A stretch of DNA of 64,000 nt from Oegoconia quadripuncta (taxonomy: Eukaryota > Arthropoda > Insecta > Lepidoptera > Autostichidae), in contig OX438742.1 in assembly GCA_949316235.1 (NCBI GenBank), positions 7,596,815-7,660,814 of the forward strand, written 5' to 3'. Within the stretch, counting starts at the first letter, position 1, and each line of letters opens with the position of its first letter. Under the pieces are notes generated by a model that was given only the letters and a program-made list of their open reading frames with translations, had not been told where the DNA came from and did not search any database. Of the stretch, positions 54,800-64,000 are shown piece by piece. Position numbers and translations under genes: made by a program.

Positions 54800-56345
54800 A
54801 AAATGTTGTATGTTGAGTGAACCGACTCGTGAGCAGTGTGACGAAATCCCATTCGGACCACAAGGCCTATCTCACGGTGTGGACAAATGAAGGAAAAGTC
54901 TATTTTCTAATCGTTGTCCTATGTCTAGAACAAAGGTTTGTTATTCAGTACTGTCCCTTGTCCACGGACCCATAAGACAGAATATAGACAAGTATATTGT
55001 GGTAGCTTGGTTATATGAAGCTGGGTTTCTATAGACAGTCTGCAATGTACTTTACGGCGAGTGTCCACACTGTATTAATGTTTAAATTATAGCACTTATA
55101 TTTATTTAATTATTTTTAAATGTGTCTACAGTTGGTGTAAACTTAAATGATGTAGCAACTGACATAATGTAGTAACCCTTATTATGTTTGTATGTTGCAG
55201 GTTTAAAATAGTATTCGAAATCCCACATACTTTTACAGTGTCCGTCCTTATTTTGTATTAAACATGGCGCAGATTACGTGGTCGCCCATTTACAAATAAA
55301 TACTCCAACTAAATGCTAATTGCGTTATCTAGGCTTCTACATGTCTAATAAAATTGGTTACTTAAGATGACAGAACTCATACAAGAAAAATTTGGAGTAA
55401 GATTTATTTTGAGGAAGTTTTATTTTTTTTCGAAAATATTTCCAATTTTTTATAAGGTTTTTTCTTATAGTTTGAAATATATACTTTTAATATAGTATTA
55501 TATAAGCTGCTCAAGTCATGGCGTGTATGTTAAATAATAGTATTAATTTTAAAACGCTCATTAAAGTCGAGATTCGATTATCGTACTCAAGGTAGTACGC
55601 ATTAATATAAAAACAACATTCAGTTTTAGACAGGATATCTTTACTTGAGAGTGGTAAAGACCACGGTTGTATAGATTAAAAATAGTACGTCAAACTTATA
55701 AATGGAATGTCTATAGATTCAATACTCAAATAATAATTAGGTGTTTAGAGATCTAATCATGCTTGAGACTTTTAGGACCGTATTACGACGCTGAACACCG
55801 AGTTCTATTGCCGTTGCCGTCTCGCCACAAATATATGAATATTTCTATCCCTTTTCAACTACTTCTAAGTAGAGATCACGACTGGAGCATGGTTCTGTGA
55901 TGCGGGCTTTAGAAGCCTAGATAAGAAAGACTCATTCCCTGGATCTACCTATAAGTCTCTAGCTTCCATTTTTACGAGTAAATCAACTATAAGAATTTCT
56001 CGTAAAGTATACAGGGCGTTGGTTTCAACAGGACATATGCTATTAAAGCAATGTCTATGAACGAACACCGCTAAAATGACACGTAGATTCTTAAGTAATA
56101 TGTGCTTTATGTTTACCCCAAATTGAAATCGATGCCCCATAGTAGGCTCCAGCTTCATTAGTTAAAGATATTTTACGCAATGTCCCCGTTACAAGCGTGA
56201 TTTCAAAAAGTATTTGGCAGACCTATACTATTGTAGTGTTGGCTCTTGGCTTAACGATTGTCTTCAATTGAACCAGGACTGACTATTAAAATGCCACTAG
56301 TGGTCACCCATGCTTAACTTCGATAATCTAATAGTGCTATAAATA
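54800..56345. other. AT-rich sequence, nothing recognised
   Basis: No coding exon, RNA gene or repeat boundary that I can support. Confidence 0.4.
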
Positions 56346-56349
56346 TTTA

Positions 56350-56465
56350 TTAGGAGCCCATACTGTCCCACTGCTGGGTAAAGGCTTCCTCGGACCAGTT
56401 GTTGAGGCACTTATCTAGCTGGTCCCGCCATCTCCTGTTAGGTCTGCCGCGACGCCTTCTTTATA
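56350..56465 (-). mobile_element. LINE C-terminal scrap
   Basis: The minus strand reads RRRRGRPNRRWRDQLDKCLN then NWSEEAFTQQWDSMGS and a stop: a RGRPxxRWxDQLdk tail of a lepidopteran non-LTR element. Confidence 0.82.
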
Positions 56466-57559
56466 ACTGTGGGCTCCATAAAGCTATAACATGGTTATAA
56501 ATATTTCCTACGTTGAACGATATCAACCTGTAGTCAATCCTACTGAAGGTTAGAAATGTTGCACGGGAGGGGGAACAAATAAAAATGCGAAAGTTATATA
56601 CGCAGTTAATAAGAACAAAAACATTTAATAATTAACTACTTAAAGTATTATAAACAAATCACTAAATACGTATAATTTCTAATAATATATTTACGAGATT
56701 ATTTTATTTTCATTCGTAACCTAAACTCCTTATTGGTCAAAGCAAAAAAAAAACTTTATCGACATTTCAATTCGGCGGGAACTCTATTTGCGGGAACGCG
56801 ACAAACGATTCGTGCGATTATTAAATACTTCCGCCTGAAAGTTACAACGATAACTGCTGCAATCTACTTTGGTACGTAATGCTATAATTTATTTTCTACA
56901 GTCATCGTAAGGCACCTTCCTGTGTACGTATCATCGACCCCTCTACGATTTTATTGTTGTGTCCTTATCCACTGTATTGTACGTACGGTCATCGACCACT
57001 CTACAGTTCTATTGTCATCTCGTTAGAGACTACTGAATAAACCTCTGCCAATTTAAATCAACTTCTCGTAGCAGAGACTGTTTATTGGTCTGTGCAGAGA
57101 CTACACGAAGGAGCATTGCGTAAAATTCCTTAATTACTGCAGAGGGGCCTAATTAAATGTGTAAGAATTAAATTTTGATTTTTGAATTTTAAAGGTGGGT
57201 GTTGATTTAATCGTTTTAGTACTTTTAACGTTGATTTGTTGGGTTTTATAAGAATATTTTTTTTTTGATTGTTATTTTAGTATTTTTTTTTGTTGCCATA
57301 TTTTTTAATCTAGTTGTGGTAATAGTTATTATAAATTATGAACTTTCAGGGCATTGCCGCCTGATGTTCGCATTACTGTACCGAATGAATTCCGCCAAGT
57401 AGCCGAGGTATGATAAATAAATTGATATAAATAGGTACCGATTCCCATTGGCGCTACCAAAGTGGCTAATTACATGTCGTCACAGAGCTAATCAGAGTGC
57501 AATATACAGGTGGAACTAGCCAGCAACCGATTGAAAATTTTATAATTTCATCGTTATCG

Positions 57560-57690
57560 GTTACGTTCTGACATATGATTGGTTGGTTCATCCGCTCGGC
57601 AATTTGACGGTTTCTCATTGGTCAGAATTGATGACGATACTGATGAAGTTACATAACCTAAGGGCTGTTCTATTATCCTGATTTGTTGAT
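57560..57690 (+). repeat. Dispersed repeat D, copy 4
   Basis: 'atgattggttggttcatccg', 'caatttgacggtttctcatt' and 'gatgacgatactgatgaagt'. Confidence 0.75.
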
Positions 57691-57776
57691 AGACCCCTTT
57701 GTGTGTTCGATATTTGGTCTCCAACCATACCTTAGCCGTTCCATCAAATTTTTTGAGCTTGGTATAATTGGGAGAT

Positions 57777-57960
57777 ATTTTTTTTCTAAATAAATACTTA
57801 TTATATATGCAAACATCCATAACTCGGGTACACATGTCCGTATTCATCATACAAACATATGCCCCTAGCGGGATTCGAACTCGAACGGAACATTTCTAAG
57901 TCAGTTATTTTGCCAGTTTTTAACGGTTCAACTATTCAACGTGTAACCGAAAGGGTCGGA
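57777..57960 (-). mobile_element. Partial tRNA-derived SINE (family 1)
   Basis: The minus strand has 'cgagttcgaatcccgctagg', 'ggcatatgtttgtatgatga' and 'gtgtacccgagttatgga', with a decayed head ('gtccgaccctttcggtta'). Confidence 0.8.
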
Positions 57961-58144
57961 CACAGTATCTTATACAGAGCCCAAACGCGTGAAAAATAAA
58001 AATTATAATTTTTTAACGATTATTTATTAATCTCAAACTCAAACGCAAAACAATTATTGCATTATGGTGTACTGTATCAATAAGGACCTTGTGAAGGTAC
58101 AGCAACATGACAGAGTAGCATACACTAATCTTATATTAAAAATA

Positions 58145-58382
58145 GCTTTCCTCCCGCGACTTCGTCCGCGTGGAAGATTTTATCAAAATACAAACAACAA
58201 ACTTTCATCCCCTATTTTATCCCCTTGGGGGTAGAATTTATCAAAATCCTTTCTTAGCGGATGCCTACGTCATAACATCTGCCTGTATGCCAAATTTCAG
58301 CCCGATCCGTCCAGTGGTTTGGGCTGGGCGTTGATAGATCACTATGTCAGTCACCTTTGAGTTATATATATTTAGATAAACA
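58145..58382 (+). repeat. Very common lepidopteran retroelement 3'-end repeat
   Basis: 'tcctcccgcgacttcgtccg', 'tccccttgggggtagaattt', 'tttcttagcggatgcctacg', 'ccgatccgtccagtggtttg' and a TATATTTA end. It is a sequence I recognise as abundant across moths and butterflies; family assignment (LINE 3' end) is from memory. Confidence 0.7.
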
Positions 58383-59069
58383 TGTCCCAAGAATACTCGA
58401 TCATTGAAATTAGAACGTGGAACAGAATCCGTCGTACTGCTAATGTTAGTGTTGTGCAGATATCGATATAGAATTAATTGTATAACAATTTTTTTATTAT
58501 TAGGGTAAGTATAGTTTAGGTAAGTAGACGACTAAAAAGTGCGTCACGTAGTTTAGAACCATTAACAAATTTCGTACATTTCGGCCTGTATACCCTTTCC
58601 GTTACACGTTGTAAAGTGATATGTGGAGACGACAACGATCGTAACTTTACCAATACGCTGGGGGGCTACTATACGCAAGAATACTCAGCTAATTAACAGC
58701 GCGTCGTCTATTTGCATCTCTTTCTGATCCCCTTACATTTTGCGGGACAGAGATACAAGACGAGCGCCAATTTATCCGCAATTCACATTTTTTATTACCT
58801 TTATGAAACCATTGTCGTAGAAAGAGTAATAATATACTTACAAGTGCTTAATTAAATTAGTCATTATGATACTCGTACTGTATGTGGTAATAATCCTTAT
58901 TCCTAGGCTTGGGCCTCGCGGTATGCTTATTAGAGACACCGTAGCGGAAGTACGGTGGTCTGCAACTCATGCGTTACAATTTAATTAACTTTGTTTTGTA
59001 AGGACAACGTCGACGGTAGAAATGCGCTTACTTATATCTTTGCATTACAGTAATACCACGCGACAGACA

Positions 59070-59108
59070 TTGATAAGATTGTGGTAGCTAGCCAGGCGGA
59101 CATTTCCC
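59070..59108 (-). mobile_element. SINE (family 2) scrap
   Basis: 'gataagattgtggtagctag' plus 'ccaggcggacattt' only. Confidence 0.65.
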
Positions 59109-59413
59109 TTTCCACTTTCAAATTACCACTATTATGACATGGAGGAAGAAATGAACGTTCAATTAGATAATGAAGCTTAAGTTGAATATTAACGTTTGCA
59201 GAGAGAACTACGTATTGTAATGTTTAAATAGAACTGAGAATTGCACTGTGTTTGTACCAAGCTTTTCTTGTGACAGATATAGTCACAATCAGAATTGCAT
59301 TAGCTGACAATTTGGACTAATAAATTATCACATGTTGTTTTTAATGTTCGCTAAGGTAATTTTTTTTAATGTTTTTTATCAAAATGGGTAAAATGTAAAC
59401 GTAAGGGATCATA

Positions 59414-59779
59414 TCACATATCGGTGTCTGGCGCCAGCCAAATTTCAAATACTTTTTGACGTAGACGATAACAATTTGGTTTAGTTGTAGACAATGGTCG
59501 CCCAAATACAGACGTGTACTTACTTATATAGGTAGAGAATAGCAAAATCTGTTGTTTTGGCAATTTTTCTCGGTTTAATAATAATCGCTTTATTGTTTTC
59601 ACCACAAACGTTAGGAATTTGTTACAATAGAACATTTTGTTTATGGAGAATGGTGCTTGCACTAAACTATGTTGCTCGTGTTTCTTATCATCAGGCTCCT
59701 CATCTCTAAAGTATTGTACGTACAGTATTATTAAAAACAAAAAAAAATCTAAAATTACTCTATGTTCCAAATAATGCAT
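59414..59779 (-). other. Orphan 121-codon ORF
   Basis: An open frame on the minus strand with a hydrophobic N-terminal stretch (ILDFFLFLIILYVQYF) and a basic body. No domain recognised, no splice context and no neighbouring gene. It may be a piece of a mobile element or chance. Confidence 0.2.
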
Positions 59780-60454
59780 ATTGCGGTGATAGTTTTAGGG
59801 CACTAAATGGAAAATTAGGAAGATAATAAGCTAAACTTATGGGGCGTCCTGTGAACGCTTATTTCCTCTAAAATCCTGGAGGCACTGGCGTCAATCATTG
59901 TTTATACACAATGGTGTCTGCTTGATCTAGCAAATGACGAGTTATAAACTTCAAATATGTTATACTTTATCGCTTAGAAAGCTCTGAATAAAATTATGGA
60001 ATAACCTTATGAAAGCCATGAAATAAGGTGTAGATTGAAGTAGAATTATCAGGTTCGTATCACCGTGCATCATCGATTTATGGTCGATGAAAAAATCAAA
60101 ATTGCACCACTTCATTGGAGCTAAAATGGCAGTTTGGAACCAATGGGAACTCTGTCACACACCGACTTCGTTCGCGGACTGTAGTATCAAATGCTGATTT
60201 ATGTTGTAAAAAAATGCATCACTTACCACAGAGAAGTGACCAAAAAACAAGGGAGTACCTTTCAAGTACAACAAACAAAATATTTCTTGGAAAACTCATG
60301 TTTTTAATCAATTAAACAAAAAAAATCTCTAGGATTCTAAGAGATGGCGCTGTTTTATCTACTAAGAAACGCGTGAAAAAGATTTGTTTGCGGCGACCAT
60401 ATCTATAACTAAATCAATGCCGTGGATAGTGATAGAAACATGTCGTACGTTTTG

Positions 60455-60640
60455 CTACACTCGGTTTAGTTGACTGTACTCTGCCAAGCTACCACTATCC
60501 TATCTAAGCCCTCTGCCAATCAGTGATGTTGATAGATTGTTGTGTTCCATCTATTAACCTTCTCGCTTTCACCTTCGGCATCATCTTCGTTTAACATCAC
60601 TGAGGTCAAACGCTGTCCCGTTGTGCATAAAAAACAATGT
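60455..60640 (+). mobile_element. Degraded tRNA-derived SINE (family 2)
   Basis: 'ctacactcggtttagttg', 'gctaccactatcctatcta', 'ctctgccaatcagtgatgtt', 'gatagattgttgtgttcc' and 'ccgttgtgcataaaaaa'. The head is missing. Confidence 0.75.
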
Positions 60641-60871
60641 GTTATTGCAGTTTTGTACAAAGTTATAGCAGTACTACGTTATTTTATTATTTATTATTAT
60701 GTAGTATGCAGTGACAATTTGTCATTTTGCGGGTTGCGATTACTTTTAGAGCTGAGTAAACTAGTATTTATATTTTATTTTAATCTTTATAATATTCTAT
60801 AATATGTAAACAAACAAGAATATTAACTGATAATAGGGAACACTGCGCGAGTCTCAATGTGTCTTCGTTGT

Positions 60872-61145
60872 AAGGGTGCATTTACAATATTTTTATCGCG
60901 CTAAGTTTAAACGATAATACCAAAGCTAAACCATAACCAAAAACTTAACGTTAAGCGCATTTCGTATCTCGCTAATCATTTGATCGGAAATTAAACTAGT
61001 TTTTCTTTTAATACTGATGGTTAGCTCTAAACATTTTGGCTTTGGTTTTACTTTGGTAGCGTCAACGATAATAATCGTTCACAAAAAATAGCGCGATACC
61101 AAAAACGTTCCGTTCGAACGATAAAACCGTTGTAAAGTAGCGCCA
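60872..61145. mobile_element. MITE-like palindromic element
   Basis: Nested complementary blocks: tatcgcgcta (60894-60903) with tagcgcgata (61089-61098), and 'accaaagctaaaccataacc' (about 60920) with 'ggctttggttttactttggt' (about 61040). The left tip aagggtgcatttaca (60872-60886) also has an exact complement at 62928-62942. Confidence 0.7.
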
Positions 61146-62470
61146 TTGGTCCCCTGGCTATGTTGCATTTTTACGTCTAATTTTCGATTGTTTCATTAAC
61201 GTGTCTAAAATTACGTAACGTACTACGTTTACTGTATAATTAATTACTTTTTCCAGTTTTGATGGTAGTACCGGTCTCAATAGTTTAATTATTACAAATT
61301 ACCGAAAAAAGAAACAATTTTAATTTATTTTTTGTATAATCTAAAGCACCCCAAGTATTACTATCAAAATAGGTAAACAGTATTTATATAATAACCGTAT
61401 TGACTTGTATTACAATATATTCAATTCAATTTACATGCTTCTAAAATTCGCATAAATAAAACAAATTAAACTAAGTATTTACATACACAACAATTCAAAA
61501 TTACATATAATACGGAACTAGAAAAAATTGATAAAACCAATCAACCCATCGACTCCAAAACACTTATTCAGACCCGAAATCTAAGTACGGTATTTCAGAA
61601 TATTGCTCAAGCGTAGATCTGCGCTTGAGCATAGTTAGAGATGCCGCTATACAAGTTACATAAAGCTGTCGCTTTTTAACTGTCCTCAAGCGGAGATATC
61701 TGCTATCTGTTGCTGCTGTAATACGGGCCTAAGCAAGGTAGAACACATGTTCAAGATCGCTGCCATGCGGGGTACCCAGAATGCCGGCAGCATCACCTCG
61801 TTGAATGGCAATACTGATGATGAAACTCGCTACGCTGGGGATTATACTCTAGAATTCTACGTTCCGATCTGGATTCAAAATAGCGCCCTAGCTCGCCGTA
61901 AAAATATCATTTTTCTCCCTTGTTTATTTATTTATTTTATTTCCTTTTTGGAGAACTAACAACAAGAATCAAGTATATGTGAGACAATTTAAGATATTTA
62001 AATGTTAATGATAAGTTTCCACATATAAGTCACTAGATTTCGTATATCATCTTATGTATGTATGTAGATATTTTAAGTTGTCTTTTGTAATAATTAATAA
62101 CGCGGCGGGTCAGTGACCTCATTCGCACTACACACAAACCTTTACAGGTTTTCGTAGGCGTCTTATAGTGAAGATTGTTCAAATAATGTTCTATGGATAA
62201 ATAAATTAAAAAAAAAAAAGATAAACAAGTTTCATGAGACATAAATAATTTTGACAGAAAGCTAAGTAGGTAAAACGAACAAAAGAAATCGTGGAGACCT
62301 ATGTTATACCATCTACTGTTGTTTTCAAACACATCACTTACGAGGTATTAGTTAAGGTGTTAATAAATTCGTAATCTGCTAAGCCACACAGTAAGAACCC
62401 TTTTCTTGACATTTCCTCATACGTCAAAGCCTAACCGTAGCTAATACTTTTGTATGGAAACATGCTAAGC

Positions 62471-62817
62471 CAGTGGTTCCCAACGTAAACAGAACCGATA
62501 ATCACCAAAAAAAAAAATTAATTTTGGACCCACCTCGTGCCTAAAATTTAAAAAAGATAATCGCTTCCCTTTGTTTTCTTATTTCTTATCATTACAGCTT
62601 TGGTGCAAATTTCAATTTGAGTCACTTTTAATCGCAGTGAATTCGATATGTTTAATTTATTTCTTTATTTAGTCTTAATAGAAACTAAGCCAGAAAATCC
62701 CACTGCACATAAGTATGAGGTAGTGAAGGGGGAGGATGTCAACCGAACGACTGCGGTCCACTTAACATTTTCTCGCGACCCACAACTAGGTTGCGACCCA
62801 AAAGTTGGGAAATACTG
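62471..62817. mobile_element. hAT-like MITE (about 347 bp)
   Basis: Terminal repeats cagtggttcccaac and gttgggaaatactg (12 of 14 match), the typical hAT-type CAGNGGTTCCCAAC end. The flanking 8-mers tgctaagc and ggctacgc match at 6 of 8 positions, consistent with an old 8-bp target duplication. It has no transposase. Confidence 0.78.
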
Positions 62818-63384
62818 GGCTACGCCATTTAATCCTTATATTCGGTCTGCTAATATTTATACGTCTTTGATTTTTATAATTACGAAATAATCGAACAACA
62901 CATAAATGTGACATTGCCAGCTCCCACTGTAAATGCACCCTTCAATGTCAGACTAATTTGATCACTTGACTGCTAATGTCATTTGGATGTTGATTTAGGA
63001 AGGCAGTAATTTTAATTGTTTTAAGTGAATTTATGTACTTATACTTTCAGTTTTCATATAACTAGCAATAGCATCCAATAGGATGTTAATTATTAGTATT
63101 TATGATAGTTCATGTAGTAGTAGGTACGTTCCCTTTTTTTAACATTGTAATTTCATGAAGTACTTAACGTAAGTTTATTTTGTACCATATCAATAAATTA
63201 TTTTGAAACTTAATTTTTGGATTAGGCTGTGACTGTACCTACATGAATAAGTAATTGTTATAAATACATCGTATTGCTTTTCCTAGCTGTTTTTATTTAA
63301 ACACCTACTGCGTTTCGAATAGGAAACCATTATACCTAAATATCAAGAACAATCACTTCTAATATAAATACAAAGTAAGTATCT

Positions 63385-63592
63385 AACTAGTATTATAAAT
63401 GCGAAAGTTTGGATGTTTGTTTGTCGTTCAATCACGGTGAAAGGGATGAACGGATTCGATGAAATTTGGTATATAGGTGGAACATGCCCTGGAGTAAAAC
63501 ATATGTTATTTTTTACCACGATAAAGTAAGTACTTCTTGCGGGATAAACAAAATAAAGTGATTCCACTCAGGCAAGCTAGTTTGTGTATAAC
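63385..63592 (+). repeat. Common lepidopteran dispersed repeat
   Basis: 'agtattataaatgcgaaagt', 'ttgtttgtcgttcaatcacg', 'gggatgaacggattcgatga' and 'aatttggtatataggtgg'. Recognised as an abundant arthropod/lepidopteran repeat; class not certain. Confidence 0.6.
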
Positions 63593-63781
63593 ATATATTG
63601 ACTTTGTGATTTGGGTACGTAAGTAATAGGTTTATACCGTCCAGTCTAACTAAGATTTCTCTTTAAATATAGAATAAATAAAATCGCTCTGACTTGCACT
63701 TGAAAAGCATTTTACTAGTGGCTGATTCAGTGGGGTCGGATTCTTTTTGTTAAAAAGTTTTTATATTTCAAGATTAGATTT

Positions 63782-64000
63782 AACCGCATCCGTGGCTCAA
63801 TGTAAACAACATTGGGTTTACGATTCGGAGGTCGCGGGTTCGATCCCCAGCGGGGTACATGTTTAAGTACTCGGTTTGGTTGGTGATAGGCCATTTTAAA
63901 ATGTCCGCCTGGCTAGTTACCACCATCTAAATCTGCTGCCAAGCAGCAATGTTAATAGCATTATTGTGTTCCGGTTGTCACAGATAAAATAGCCAGTCCC
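63782..64000 (+). mobile_element. tRNA-derived SINE (family 2), cut by window end
   Basis: 'ccgcatccgtggctcaatgt', 'gtcgcgggttcgatcccc', 'gtactcggtttggttggtga' and 'gccaagcagcaatgttaata'. It continues past the window. Confidence 0.9.

Overview
This is a stretch of animal nuclear genome, almost certainly from a moth or butterfly (Lepidoptera). Protein-coding sequence is split into short exons by AT-rich introns with GT..AG ends. The introns and flanks are full of tRNA-derived SINEs, palindromic MITE-like elements and C-terminal scraps of RTE-like LINE reverse transcriptases of the kind common in Lepidoptera. Nothing looks bacterial or organellar.

Two complete protein-coding genes lie on the + strand. 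Gene 1 (about 1.2-11.8 kb) is the pre-mRNA splicing kinase PRP4 (PRPF4B / Prp4k). Nine coding exons join in frame into a 960-residue protein: a long RE/RS-rich disordered N-terminal half and a C-terminal CMGC-type kinase domain with all catalytic motifs. Its first coding exon carries only 11 coding bases. Gene 2 (about 18.6-48.9 kb) is a phosphatidylinositol-3,4-bisphosphate 4-phosphatase (INPP4 family). Twenty coding exons join in frame into 1154 residues. It has an intact CX5R active site (CKSAKDR), a C2-like region, and an N-terminal PH domain that the human INPP4A and INPP4B proteins do not have. The two genes act in different processes (spliceosome activation in the nucleus; PI(3,4)P2 turnover on membranes), and nothing in the sequence links them functionally.

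Layout: 1-1258, upstream of PRP4 and probably holding a 5' noncoding exon; 1259-11806, PRP4; 11807-18583, about 6.8 kb of intergenic sequence with hairpins, a SINE and two striking GC-rich palindromes; 18584-48897, INPP4, whose introns carry most of the mobile elements; 48898-64000, about 15 kb of AT-rich sequence with no recognisable gene, holding scattered repeats and several palindromic elements.

The most notable things are the PH-C2-phosphatase architecture of the INPP4 gene and a layered set of non-autonomous elements. These include at least four multi-copy palindromic families, a MITE nested in a SINE, SINEs nested in a MITE and in another repeat, a hAT-like MITE with a degenerate 8-bp target duplication, and a pair of GC-rich palindromes centred on TGACGTC. 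I did not find a clearly new biochemical system. All gene models were built by hand from splice signals, reading frame and remembered family sequences; no database search was run.
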